Of a stretch of DNA of 64,000 nucleotides, positions 44,849-56,124 are shown one piece after another. Position 1 is the stretch's first letter. Each line of letters starts with the position of its first letter. Position numbers and translations under genes: made by a program. The stretch is from Siphonodentalium dalli (taxonomy: Eukaryota; Mollusca; Scaphopoda; Gadilida; Siphonodentaliidae). The stretch lies in contig CP136066.1 of assembly GCA_032622095.1 (NCBI GenBank), positions 44,715,835 through 44,779,834 on the forward strand. Reading direction: 5' to 3'. Under the pieces are notes generated by a model. The model made no database searches. It had not been told where the DNA came from and saw only the letters and a program-made list of their open reading frames with translations.

Positions 44849-47810
44849 AGACCACACGGCACAATCGTTTCGACGATTCTACGACCAATTCCACGATTCT
44901 CCGGCTTGACAACCACGGTGCTACGGCAGTTTAACGATTCTGCGACCTTATTATACGTGATATTTTATGACAAAGTTAGATAAAGGGGCTTTTTACTGAA
45001 TTGGGACGATAAAACTGGGCTTCTTCTTGTATTCGTCGTGTAGAGTAGACTTTGCAGGTACACCAGGTTGACTCGCGGAATACATACGAAGATGAGATCT
45101 ATGCATAAAATGAGTCACAATCGGCTCGGTCAAATCTGGATAATCAGATAAAACCGCGAACTGATCGCAAAAAATCATTTCTTGGGCTACAAAGGGACCT
45201 TAACAGTGCGAAAATTAACATCCAACGTAAGCTTTGATAAGCATAAATGTATTATTTGTCAAATTCGTACCTCTGTTGACGCAATATTCGATTAAACTAA
45301 ACACAGAAATGCAGTAAAAATGTCAACTATTTGGCAACGCCCGCTTCGACCATGACAACGACGATTGTGCGACTCGTTGAACGGTAATTTTCATTTGTAT
45401 ACGACTTATCTGTCACTGATCGGACAGCTTAGTTCTGCGTTTAAGCCCATTATGCTGCATCAATAATGTTTGGAACTGTGCCTTCGTTATACAATGCACA
45501 TGTCCTGGATTCAATTCAGTACTGTGTATTTACTGGTCCCCACATGTGAACTTATGAAGATATAGAGACCAAGTCACATAAGATATTTGTCGCTAAACGA
45601 GCATTCTTAGATTAGAACATGACAAAATTCCCAACTTACATGTACCTGAACATTTTCCTTCTTAGTGCACCCAGCGGTTTTGTAATTTCTGTAAAGTTGA
45701 CTTGTTCATACGAAAATGTCACCACTTAGCCTACCATAACATGAGTTAGTTTAGTCATATTCTGATTAGCAGGTAGGCCCTACATAAAAAGATGTCCTCG
45801 AAAAAATTATTGATCGTTTAGTTACTTTTATAAAGGTGTTTGTATGAAAGTATTAGTTAAAATTCTTCGAAAGAGGGGGCGGTGTGGTTATCAGAAACTG
45901 AAAAATAATGAGCAACACTTTAAAAAAAATCAAAATCAAAGGGATAGATAACAGAAAAATTGCGGTTTTAGTCTACATGTCAAATTTCTGGAGGTGCATT
46001 CCATATATGGATTTATGAATATTCATGAAATACATGCCCGCGTTTACGGAAAATATATAGTGGTAATTAAGGACGGATAATAATGAGTTAGATATAACAT
46101 TTTATAAAACGAGTTTATACCTTTTTTTAAAATATCAAAATCCTTAAAAGAAGCTGAAAATGCATGAAGAATGGATATATTTACGGCGTCGGCCGAGACG
46201 CTTCACAAACGTATACGACAGTATAGCACACTCTGGCTGGCGACGAAAAAATATAGTCCCACAATTTGCCTCTGTTTTTGTATCTATTTTCGTCAATGCA
46301 AAGAAGTTGGACAAAAATTTGCAATATCTAGTGTTGGTGTCATGCGAGGCTTTTCGAAAATAGTATTAATCCGCGCGGTGATTGCTGGTGTGATGCCAAG
46401 TATCCCGGGAAGCACGCACCTATTCGCCATTTAGTGGATATAAGGAAATATGCAATGGCTCTTTTAATGATACAATATATACAATTTTGCCAAAATGAAC
46501 AGACACATTTAAAATGGAACATTATTTTGTCTCGAAGGTGTCTTTACTTCCTCTTATGTTGTGGTAAGGAAATCAATATTATTTTTTTTAATCGCAGTTT
46601 TTCTTTAGCTCGTTTTCCTTGTTAAAATGTGGTTATGTGATCAAGTGGATTTCAAATTCGTCCCAATTATATGCAATTTATTAACCTCGTCCATTAAAGT
46701 CGGTTCAAGCCTCGCTAAGATCACCTCGAATAAACTCATTAGAGATTATATATCCTCCCTCCCCCTCTCTCTCTTCCTCCCTCTCTCACACTCTCTCTCC
46801 CTCTCACCCTCTCTCTCCCTCTATATATACATATATGTATATATTATCATCTCCGATACCTGGATGTCAAAATATGGAATTATACTCATTTTAAATGTGG
46901 AGTTAATTTCTAAGGCGACCCTTCCCCAACATCGATACCACAACGCAACTGAGAATAAGACATGTTGGCGATAAGAAAATACCGAGGCATTGTGAGTCGG
47001 CCGCTAGTTAGGCGTACAGACAGACAGAAGGAAAGTTGTATAGGCGGAAAGGCAATTTAAATCATGTAATGTGTGGTACAGAGATATGGAAATTAAACCT
47101 GTACAGTATAGCAATATGCGATTCGACATTACTTTATTTTCCTCAGCTGGCTCCAAATAAAACGTCTTAATCTCGTAGCCTTGATGTGACTCATATGCGT
47201 ATTCATGTCTATTATAAATAGCGAGCATGACATTCACTAGAAAGCGACTTCTCGTGAGCACAAGTTAATGAAATTTCAATTGCTGGTCGCACAATCGTCG
47301 TTGTCATAGTTGACTACTCGGCGTTGTCAATTGGGTGCGATGATACCCCCGCAAATATGGACACAGACCATCAATCACAGAACTGAGGTGAACATTAGTT
47401 CCGAAAAATCACACAAAGACGTATGGCTATGTTATTATTTGGTTTCCACTCAATTTTATAGGACGTTATATATATATTCTCAGCTCTAAAGACGAATTTC
47501 ACACAGTGATGTGTGTAAAACCAAAACAACCGGTCTATTTATGTCAAAGATTATGTATTGTTGTGCTAACTGTCTAGTGCTGAACTCTTTACAGATTATC
47601 GAATCGAAGATCGCCGTACCTAATAGAAATATAATATATGGTACATTCCTGTCCGTATTTCTGGAATTATTCATTTCTCAATGTTTTTTTCGTGTTTATC
47701 GCATCAGCCTGGTCGCAGAATCGTTAAACCGCCGTAGCACCGTGGTTGTCAAGCCGCAGAATCGTGGAATTGGTCGTAGAATCGTCGAAACGATTGTGCA
47801 TCAATGGTCT
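44849..47810. mobile_element. ~3-kb element with ~100-bp terminal inverted repeats
   Basis: The left repeat 44849-44947 and right repeat 47711-47810 are inverted copies: AGACCA, then GCACAATCGTTTCGACGATT, CTACGACCAATTCCACGATT, GGCTTGACAACCACGGTGCT and TTAACGATTCTGCGACC. A second inverted pair (ACAACGACGATTGTGCGAC near 45355, complement near 47286) lies inside. The interior is AT-rich with no recognised transposase. Superfamily unknown; target duplication not evident. Confidence 0.75.
46755..46832 (+). repeat. CT-rich microsatellite followed by (TA)n-like DNA
   Basis: Imperfect (CT)n and (CCCT)n from 46755, then TATATATACATATATG. Confidence 0.9.
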
Positions 47811-47994
47811 GTTCCACGTGGTGACAGCATCTAGCATGCATGTGGTGATTACCAATTAATGTGTAATAAAGACAAGCTTCCAACTGATGGACAAAGAAAG
47901 AAGCCAAGTGCGATTAGCCTTGTTTATTCTAGGTACATGTATAACAGTTACTGTCATTAAGACAACACATATTATAAATCAATTAGTTCGGATT

Positions 47995-49790
47995 ATTCGA
48001 ATTCGAATTGTTTATTAGCAAAGTCAACATCTAAGTTGCAATATGCCATACAACTTATTTACACAACATTATACAAACAATACACAACATACATATATAT
48101 CAATAAATGAGTTCATCATATTATATGATATTGATAATAAATACAAATAATGCTAATACATTTGGGAATATGTTTTCTGAAATGGTTTCATATAATATTT
48201 ACATTATATATAATATAATGTAATACTTGCTTCATGGTAACTTTATAAATGCTAATTTTAAGAAAATGCTCACTCTTTTCAATATACTTATGTTAAGCAG
48301 TGACAGCAGTCTGTAGAATTTATTTCTGTTAGGGTTTTCCCAGTAATACTTCGGTATATAGGTTTCTCGCAGATCGTTGAGTTCAGTACACAAAATAACA
48401 AAATGGTATTCATCACATACATTTTCGCCACATAACGGGCATTTCGTGTCTTTACATGTACTTTTATTCCATCTGCATTGCTCTACCGGTAGTCTGTGAT
48501 TGGCTGTTCTAAATTTCAATAAATACGTAGCTAGATGAGATGGCATATATACTAAGTATCGGCTCAATCTGACAGAATCCTTTATGTTTCGATAAAATAT
48601 GGCACGGCTTGAAATAGACATATCTAGATTGCCGAAGAGGCAACATGTGTGTTGCTCTATTAATTTCGCTTTCATGTGTTTCATGTCTGTCTTGCTTAGT
48701 GGTGACTGATTCTGCCACGCACTTTCCATATTTACTTCTCGCAGAGTTTCTTTGATAAACGAAATCCATTTAATCTTGTTTTGTAGTATGGCATCACCAT
48801 CATTGAGATACCTGAGTAGAAGGAATACATTTTTAGCTAATTCTGATCCTTCGTGCGATACTAGTTTTGACCAATATGATATTGCTCGGCACTTAATTTC
48901 GATCATTACGGGGTATCTCCCCAATTCTGCATATACCATGTAGTTTGGTGTGCTAGACTTCATTGTTGTGATAATTTTGCAGAATTTAAGATGTATGGTC
49001 TCCAAAATTTGAGTTTTCTCGAAACACCAAACTTCACCACCATACAGCATAATCGGCATAATCATAGAGTCAAACAATTTAAACATAATATCTAGAGGCA
49101 GCTGCAGCTTTCTTGTTCTATTCAAAAGGCCATACATTACTCTCGTTGCTGTATTCTGGGTCTGCTTAATCGATTGACAGAATCTACCATTGTAAAATAA
49201 TTTAATACCGAGGTATTTAAATTCTTTTAGAATTTGTATTTCTTGGCCCCTATAAGTGAATATTGGTAAGTTCTTTGACCATTTGTTTGTAAAAATTACC
49301 ATTTTCGTTTTCATTGTATTAACTTGCAGATTCCATGCCTCGGCATAATCAGCGAATGCTGAAAGTGCACGATGCATATTGTCCTCCGAGTCTGAGAGGA
49401 TCACGGTATCGTCTGCATATAATAAACACAATATATTTATAAAACAGCCAATATGTTCAAAGTATTTCTCATCAAAATAGTTCAAGTTTGAGATTGCACA
49501 GTCGCTCAGAAAATTTTGTATATCGTTCACAAACAAAGAAAATAAAAGAGGTGACATTGGTTCACCTTGAAATAAACCAATCTGGCTGATAAAGAAGTCT
49601 GATTGCGAATTATTATTTTTCACACATAATTTTATATTGTCGTACATGCTTCGTATTACCTGTAGTATCTTACCGTTTATATCTGCTTGCATAAGTTTCA
49701 ACCATAGAGCATCTCTCCATACAGTATCAAATGCTTTGCCGGAAATCAATAAAAGTACAATAAATCTTCCGTCCGCTCTGTAGGTATACG
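47995..49790 (-). mobile_element. 5'-truncated LINE (3' half)
   Basis: RT-to-3'-end portion on the minus strand: coding 49780-48232, 3' UTR 48231-47995 with AATAAA (complement at 48013-48018) and a short TTCGAA-repeat tail. Just upstream of the long ORF another frame reads SGRKIYCTFIDF, completing the RT motif FIDF.KAFDTVWR with a one-base shift near 49745. Truncation near 49790 is typical of incomplete target-primed insertion. Confidence 0.85.
48232..49749 (-). CDS. LINE reverse transcriptase, C-terminal 505 codons
   Basis: The longest open frame in the window. Residues 5-11 KAFDTVW (RT block with catalytic Asp), 58-70 GLFQGEPMSPLLF, 111-114 YADD catalytic box, then KTKMVIF, FKYLGIKL and the thumb region LLNRTRKLQLPLDIMF. 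Residues 437-454 form a C-x2-C-x8-H-x4-C finger (CPLCGENVCDEYHFVILC). The order matches polymerases of non-LTR elements (I/Jockey-related superclade; exact clade unsure). The first blocks and the endonuclease are missing, so it is not autonomous. It has no stops over 1.5 kb, which suggests a young insertion. Confidence 0.9.
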   Translation of the reverse strand: MISGKAFDTVWRDALWLKLMQADINGKILQVIRSMYDNIKLCVKNNNSQSDFFISQIGLFQGEPMSPLLFSLFVNDIQNFLSDCAISNLNYFDEKYFEHIGCFINILCLLYADDTVILSDSEDNMHRALSAFADYAEAWNLQVNTMKTKMVIFTNKWSKNLPIFTYRGQEIQILKEFKYLGIKLFYNGRFCQSIKQTQNTATRVMYGLLNRTRKLQLPLDIMFKLFDSMIMPIMLYGGEVWCFEKTQILETIHLKFCKIITTMKSSTPNYMVYAELGRYPVMIEIKCRAISYWSKLVSHEGSELAKNVFLLLRYLNDGDAILQNKIKWISFIKETLREVNMESAWQNQSPLSKTDMKHMKAKLIEQHTCCLFGNLDMSISSRAIFYRNIKDSVRLSRYLVYMPSHLATYLLKFRTANHRLPVEQCRWNKSTCKDTKCPLCGENVCDEYHFVILCTELNDLRETYIPKYYWENPNRNKFYRLLSLLNISILKRVSIFLKLAFIKLP

Positions 49791-50401
49791 TTCACACGCC
49801 ATTGCTAATGCAGCCAGGATGTAAGTGACACTCTCGAAATTTGGCAGACTCAATAGCAAGGTGATTAGCCCGATATGGGTCTTGTTTAACAAGGTTTTAT
49901 TGAACCGGGACTGAGACTCCATTTACACATCATTACCTTATTATGTAATCCGATAATCAGATGCAGATCACAACATGCGAAGACATCTCATAAGAGCTGC
50001 CTACTCCAATTTTCAATTAATCAGATATAAGATCACAATAACTACATGTATTCAATTGGAATAACATATATTTTAAATCAAAATGTCACAATCTGGCATG
50101 AACAAAACATAATTAACACCAATATAATTATATTTCACCAAACGATAAGGAAATGCACGGATTCTTTGTATGAAATGTAATAATCTTGCTAATTACAACA
50201 AATGCTGTTTAATTTGAACAAAGATCGACCGATTTTACTGTTGCTACGCTATTAAACAAACGACGATGTCTTACCGGAAATAACACAGGCTCTCAGTGAA
50301 TAGATGCCGTTATCTGATTGGATAATGACAAGATCTACGGAAGGGTCAATTGTGGGTCTGTTATTAGATTCGAGTGGACAAAAATATGTCGTTTGAAACG
50401 G
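49791..50401. other. No gene seen
   Basis: AT-rich spacer between the LINE and the next MITE. Confidence 0.4.
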
Positions 50402-50409
50402 GCCTCACC

Positions 50410-50645
50410 CAAGCCTTGAAAGGGTGTGCCTGTCATTTGCAGAATGAGATCCCCAGAGGGTGAATTTAGTGGGCTAGCATCACCAAATTCACCCTCTGTA
50501 GACCTCATTCCGCTTACACCTCAGCAGAATGAGGTTCCCGGAGGATGAATTGTGTGATGCTAGCCCGCTATTCGGGGTAGCATCACTAAATTCACCCTCT
50601 GGGAACCCCATTCTGCAAATGACAGACACACTATTTCAAGGCTTG
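50410..50645. mobile_element. hAT-like MITE, complete, with 8-bp target duplication
   Basis: Ends CAAGCCTTGAAA.../...TTTCAAGGCTTG. GCCTCACC is present at 50402-50409 and 50646-50653. Inside, palindromic CAGAATGAG(A/G)TCCCC, GGGTGAATTTAGTG and GCTAGCATCAC segments, with a CTTACACCTCAG junction, suggest two fused half-palindromes. Relatives lie at 16094 and 56687. Confidence 0.9.
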
Positions 50646-50653
50646 GCCTCACC

Positions 50654-51474
50654 AGGTTATGTTGGCATCTAACCGTGACTTCTTGGCCACGTGTATTTTC
50701 AAGAAGATATCTTCGACTCGCATCAACCAGGCCGACAGTTAAAAGCGGCATTATATTTGGGAAAATTCTGTTCCACAGAAGATTACTCAGCTGGCCGAAT
50801 TTTACGTCATATTTGTCATGGTCTCTATATACCCTTGGCTAAATAAATCTTGTCACTGACTCGAGGCCATATTTTATCAATCCAGCTCCGCTTCGTGGTT
50901 TTAGTGCTACAGGTCAAAGTTCTGAAGTAGCATACCAAATATGGATCTTTTGAAATTCACGAATACCACACATGGAATGCTACTCCAGAACTTTGACCTG
51001 TAACACAAAAAACCTCGGAATGGAGCTGGATGGATCCAATATGACCGCGACTCAATCATAATGCTTATTCGCACATTATTCTTATATGAATCAGGGAACT
51101 AAATGTGTTCCAGAGTCGGAGAGCGAGTGCACCGTGAAGATACACAGGTGATCGTAACTGAAGAATGGTCATCACCTGATACATGTGACACACTATGACA
51201 GGATGAAATCTTGCTTATTTAATTTGTACATCATATCTAAATAATTTAAACTGGTGAATTAAAATTCCAGGTAAACATTTTTACTTCGAGATATAATTTA
51301 AATAGTAAACACATGCATTTTCAGGATCATCTGGTGTCAATCTAGCTGAGTAAATATTACTGGAGTGTGGTCCACAGGCTTCAATACTGTGAATTTGGCT
51401 GAAACGTTAACACTTTCATCTGTGAGAAACCGTTCAGATCAGTGATTCCTATATAGCGCTAATATCCGAATGTC
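50654..51474. other. No gene seen; short inverted repeat
   Basis: CAGGTCAAAGTTCTG (50909-50923) and CAGAACTTTGACCTG (50988-51002) form a loop of about 65 bp, with CTCCGCTTCGTGGTTTT and its diverged complement outside. No gene was recognised. Confidence 0.5.
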
Positions 51475-51485
51475 GTTCATTTTGA

Positions 51486-51795
51486 TTGATTGATTGATTG
51501 GGGTTTATTGTCGCTTTAGCAACTAAGGCCATATCACGACATTGCCAGTTTTAGTGGTGGAGGAAATCCGCACACTTGCGACTAATCTAACAGTGATTTC
51601 AATGGCTGATAAACTCGTCAACCATGTGCGGCAAACCACCGGCCATCGGCGAGTAACTGGTAACTCCACCAGATAACGATTTCGAGTTACAAAGTCCACG
51701 ATGGAAACATGTGGATTTGAACCCTTATCGCCATCGCTGGAGGGCGAAACGGCTTGGAGTTGTACCCCTAACCGATTGAGCCGCCGATGCCCCCC
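51486..51795 (-). mobile_element. tRNA-headed SINE, copy 1
   Basis: On the minus strand the 5' head has a pol III A-box-like GGCTCAATCGGTTAGGGG (complement of 51766-51783) and B box GGTTCAAATCC (51723-51713). The body ends in CTAAAGCGACAATAAACCCC and an (AATC)n tail. The 11-bp GTTCATTTTGA flanks both sides (51475-51485, 51796-51806), proving retroposition. The GCGAC..TAAACCCC tail resembles SINE tails I recall from molluscs. Confidence 0.92.
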
Positions 51796-52111
51796 GTTCA
51801 TTTTGAAGAATATTCTGACAGACATTCAAATTCCACAAACGTGCCAAGTGGGAGACATACAACGTGAGACAAAATGGTGTGTTCGGTATAAATTTTAATT
51901 CACTATTTATTATGACTCTGTAGTTTGTGGTTGGTAAGAACATCATATGTGTAGCTTCCTTCATTCGACACATTTACATAATCTACATCCATTTTCGTTG
52001 ACCGCGTAGCCCTTCTCACAAGGGAGGTAACATCCATGAATATCGTCACAGTCTGCGGGGAGAAAATATGGTTAAATACACATATCGATCTCAAACTTCT
52101 TTAAACCTTCC

Positions 52112-52268
52112 ATTATTTATGCGAGTTTCCCATAGGGAACCTCGCATACACAAGAGAATACATTGACCTAACAATATTTACCTTGATCTGGCAAGCCAGT
52201 CCAATATCTTATATATGCGAGGCTTCCTATGGGGACTCGTATATATAAGAGAATGCACTGGCACAGGA
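52112..52268. repeat. Degenerate pair of MITE hairpins
   Basis: Two diverged ~65-bp palindromes (TTATGCGAGTTTCCCATAGG...CCTCGCATACACAAG and CTTATATATGCGAGGCTTCC...CTCGTATATATAAGAG) end in GCACTGGCACAGGA. It is an older relative of the shared hairpin module without clear outer ends. Confidence 0.75.
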
Positions 52269-52534
52269 CGTTTAATGCTGCACCAGCGCAGCTCCCACTA
52301 TGAAAGGGTTAAACAATTAAACGGCAGACGCACTTTTTGAATAAATCCATGTAAAAATTTGCTTAAGATTTTCAGCAAAGAATTTCTCTTGAATTATTTG
52401 GTGACAAAACTTGAATTTCTCGTATCCCCATCTGCATTGTATATATATAACCTGAACAGTTATTAAGAGAAGACACAAACAATTGATTTTGATATATTTG
52501 AAAAGTTGTAAATATTATTTTGTTCATCCTTTAA

Positions 52535-52926
52535 CCCTTTACCCAACAGAAGGGCCCTGTGCCAATGCATTCTCTTATATATGCGAGTCGACCATAGGTC
52601 GCCTCGCATATATAAGAGAATGCATTGGCTTAACACATTAAAAATTATAAAATTGTTAAAGAATGTAAGAAAAAATGGTAAAAAGTGTTAAAAAAAGATT
52701 TTTTTTAGGCCAATGCATTCTCTTATATATGCGAGGCGACCTATGGTCGACTCGCATATATAAGAGAATGCATTGGCACAGGGCATAACTGTAACTATCA
52801 CAATGTGGTCAAGGAGCCGGTTCCAATGATATCCATATTTGTATGGTTCTATTGAGACAGACCGAAGATATTTTAGGCTGTTGAAGCTTTATTTGGCCGG
52901 TTTTGGCCGGTTTGTTGGGTAAAGGA
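52535..52926. mobile_element. Hairpin MITE, TTAA type, complete
   Basis: TTAA (52531-52534), CCCTTTACCCAACAG... to ...TTGTTGGGTAAAGGA, TTAA (52927-52930). Two inverted palindromes (about 52560-52629 and 52709-52778), then GCATAACTGTAACTATCACA and TGTATGGTTCTATTGAGACA. The clearest intact member of this family. Confidence 0.95.
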
Positions 52927-53181
52927 TTAAGTACCAAGAACTTAGTTAATAATTTTCAAGCAACAATCTAATCACCAAATAACTCATCACCTTTGCTCTA
53001 TGGGATGATGCTTCATAATGTAGAGTTAAATTATTAATTACATGATAAGAAATCATATCCCCATATAGTACAATGAAGAATAGAGCAGCGAAAAATTTGT
53101 CAGCCCAATGAAATTAAATGTTGGTATACAGGCTAGTTGCATTTCTGAGACCACAGAAAAGTATAGGCCCATGCATATGGT

Positions 53182-53489
53182 TGATTGATTGATTGGGGTT
53201 TTATGTCGCTTTAGCCACTAAGGCCATATCACGACATTGCCAGTTTTAATGGTGGAGGAAATCCGCACACTTACGGCTAATCTAACAGTGATTTCAATGG
53301 CTGATAAACTCGTCGACCATGTGCGGCAAACCACCGACCATCGGCGAGTAACTGGCAACTCCACCAGATAACGATTTCGAGTTACAAAGTCCACGATGGA
53401 AACATGTGGATTTGAACCCTTATCGCCAGCGCTGGAAGGCGAAACGGCTTGGAGTTGTACCCCTAACCGATTGAGCCACCGAGGCCCCT
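53182..53489 (-). mobile_element. tRNA-headed SINE, copy 2
   Basis: Same structure as copy 1, with B box complement at 53408-53418 and the tail at the low-coordinate end. The 14-bp CCCATGCATATGGT flanks both sides (53168-53181, 53490-53503). The copies differ at only a few per cent of positions by eye. Confidence 0.93.
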
Positions 53490-53757
53490 CCCATGCATAT
53501 GGTGAATGTAACACATTATGTTAAGTAACACATTTCGGGGGACCGTTGGTCACAGTAATATGTAAACAAAACTTGTTATATTTTAACCTAACAAAATTTC
53601 GGACGCTATTAGGTGGTTTTATAACTTTTGTTTTGAAAGATGAAGTGATTGTCATGTTTCAGCCGCTACTTCCACCGTCATCTCCGCTCGTATTCACCAA
53701 CTATGTTACAAATAAGTCCAGGTAGTTTATACAGGGCGACCGAGGCTCCCAGCTAAA

Positions 53758-55251
53758 CCCTGTGCCAATGCATGCTCTTATGTATGCGAGTCGACCACAG
53801 GTCGCCTCCCATATATATAAGAGAATGCAGTGGGAAAAAAAAAATTATATTATTTTTTATAATCGTTAAAGAATGTAAGAAAAAATGAAGAAAAAAAATG
53901 ATAATGATTATTTTAAAGAATGTAAGAAATAATGAAGAAAAAAAATGATAACAAATTGTAATAGAATGTTAGAAATAATGATAAAGAATGATAAAACATT
54001 GTTAAAGAATGTAAGAAAAAATTCTAAAAATTGTTAAAGAATGTAAGAATTTTTTTTATATAAATGATAAAATTGTTAAAGAATATGGAAAAAAATGATA
54101 AAGATTCTTATAGAATGTAAGAAAAAATGATAAAAATTGTTGAAGAATGTAAGAAAGAAATTATAAAAATTGGTAACAATTGTTAAAGAATGTAAGACAA
54201 ATTGATAATGAATGATAAAACAACTGTTAGGCCAGTGCATTCTCTTATATATGCGAGGCAACCTATGGTCGACTCGCATATATATAAGAATTAACTGTCA
54301 TGTTGAGTGTTTTTATGGAGATAACTTGTGTAAAACCCTTAAACCCGAAGGGTTTTACATACAAGTTATCACCACTTACCTCACGGTTACATCTCCATAA
54401 AAATACTCCACATGACAGTTAATCCTTATATTTATATACATTTAGCGAAAAGGCGGATTTTGTAAATGTATTTAAATCGAAAAGTGTATATTGAGAAAAC
54501 CAGCCCAAAATATCCCATAGCACACCAGCTGAGAAGTTATTTTGGTACCATTTGTCACGTGAATTTCCCATTTGTACGTGATGTGTTTTTGTAAGCCGGT
54601 CAAATGCTCTCACCACAGGAGCCTGGAATTTGGTAAAAAAAACCCTCTTTTTTGGCGGAACCAGCACCCGGGACCGCAGGTACAATTGGCAACAATGTTC
54701 GAACAATAACAGTATACAATGAGATGTGCTACATTATTCTGGAACATAAAAGCTGATACATTTCACGCGGATTTACTGTTCAATTTTTGGATTCGAAAAC
54801 GAAAATAATTTATCACTGACAAGCGGAAGGTTTTTATGGAGATGTAATCGTGAGGTAAGTTGTCATAACTTGTGTAAAACCCGAACCTTTCGTGCTTTGT
54901 TTTAGAAATTAATACTACGTGACACCAAAGGTGGTTTTAATCAATTTTCTTTTCTATTGGCAAAACTTAAAACGAACAATTTCAAAACGAGGCTCTTTAT
55001 ATTGACACCAGTGCTGATGATTTATTAAGTCAATCCTGTGCGAGTGTAAATGCGCCCAGAACATTACGCGTTCTTCTTCTCCAAAATCTCAGTATGGCGC
55101 GTCGATGTAATTATCGTTGCAGTTATCACTTTCTTCCGCGTTCACCGGGTTATAACTGCAACTAGTCACGTGGGCGCCGACCAATCTGAATGCTGGATTT
55201 AGTGATAATCACACTCAGTATGTAAATATAAGAGAATGCATTGGCACAGGG
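53758..55251. mobile_element. Diverged hairpin MITE with a nested element
   Basis: The left end ACCCTGTGCCAATGCATGC forms a palindrome (to ~53832). The right palindrome starts GGCCAGTGCATTCTCTTATA (54231) but is interrupted at CGCATATATA and resumes as TATAAGAGAATGCATTGGC and ACAGGGT at 55226-55251. The core (53840-54225) is an A-rich tandem of about a dozen GTTAAAGAATGTAAGAAAAA-like units. Confidence 0.85.
54285..55226 (-). mobile_element. Terminal-hairpin element nested in the MITE (copy 2)
   Basis: Inverted relative of 19532-20044. It starts with the hairpin TTAACTGTCATG...CATGACAGTTAA (54291-54422), continues with CATTTAGCGAAAAGGCGG, and ends with GTGGGCGCCGACCAATCTGA and GCTGGATTTAGTGATAATCA. 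It is longer than copy 1. A second partial arm (TTTTTATGGAGATGTAATCG) lies at 54832, suggesting internal duplication. TATA flanks both sides. Confidence 0.8.
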
Positions 55252-55891
55252 TCTTTAATGTTGGCTAACGCTTTCGCATCGTTTGATCGTTTCGACATCG
55301 CGCGGTATAGGCTTATCCAATCAAAGGGATATTGACGGCTAGCATCAATTGGCCACAACCGTTGATAGCTTTCGCATATAGGATTATACCTCTACACACT
55401 TGGTTCATTTGAATTATGGGCAGCGTTTGTGTGTACTAAAGTCGACATTCTTGAACATAAAGAGACGAGAAGACGATATTCAACAACAACCCCAGTTCTA
55501 TTTTCAACACTTATTGGCAATATCATGCGACTTCCCCGTCGTCGCCCAATGTTTTGAGTTTTTCAAAGAAATATAACTCTAACATACCCGTTATTTCTTA
55601 AAAAATCACCTTTACGAAATAACGGGCACACCAAAAGAATCACACCACAGAGAGACACATTCCGAGAACACTGTAGGAAATAAACTTGGCAGGGTGGGTG
55701 GGCTTGGGGGAAGTGGGCGGCACGTTCTAACAAACTTCAGCCCAAAATTTTCTCAACGGGAAAGACGTATGAGATTGCCCACTTATTTCGCAGGAAGATT
55801 CAATCTTGAGTCCCTTCCTCCATTTGCGGATTGTATGTGGTGAGTGTTCGCGATTTATTCATGAGGCGGGGTTTTGTCGATATATGGCAAA
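55252..55891. other. No gene seen
   Basis: No supported gene. The ORF 55806-56051 runs into the adjacent palindrome and is an artefact. Confidence 0.45.
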
Positions 55892-55893
55892 TA

Positions 55894-56106
55894 CAGTAAT
55901 GCCCAAGGTAATTGACCACTTAACCACAGCAGAATTATTGGTAATTTTTCAGGATTTAGTCGAAAATATTGCTTGTTGCCATTCATCGGAAAGCTCTCGG
56001 CGAGAGCTTTCCGACGAATCGCAACAAGCCATATTTCCGACTAAATCCTGAACAATTACCCATAATTCTGCTGTGGTTAAGTGGTCAATTACTTTGGACA
56101 TTACTG
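55894..56106. mobile_element. 213-bp near-perfect palindromic MITE with TA flanks
   Basis: CAGTAATGCCCAAGGTAATT...AATTACTTTGGACATTACTG, with TA on both sides (55892-55893, 56107-56108). The arms pair almost completely to GAGAGCTTTCCGA around a tiny loop (CTCTCGGCGAGAG). TA flanks suit Tc1/mariner-type mobilisation. Confidence 0.88.
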
Positions 56107-56124
56107 TATGATATATTGGGTTAA

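Noticed and set aside
44406-44857. 142- and 74-codon minus-strand ORFs with Arg/Pro/Thr repeats
   Set aside because: They lie in a duplicated dispersed repeat with a GGTGCGGTCGG tract; the ORF ends track the repeat.
51486-51795. Functional tRNA gene
   Set aside because: The A- and B-box-like sequences belong to a SINE head; a cloverleaf is not maintained, and the unit has a tail and target duplications.
55806-56051. 81-codon ORF with Ser/Glu-rich end
   Set aside because: It runs into and through a palindromic MITE, so its second half is the complement of its first half.
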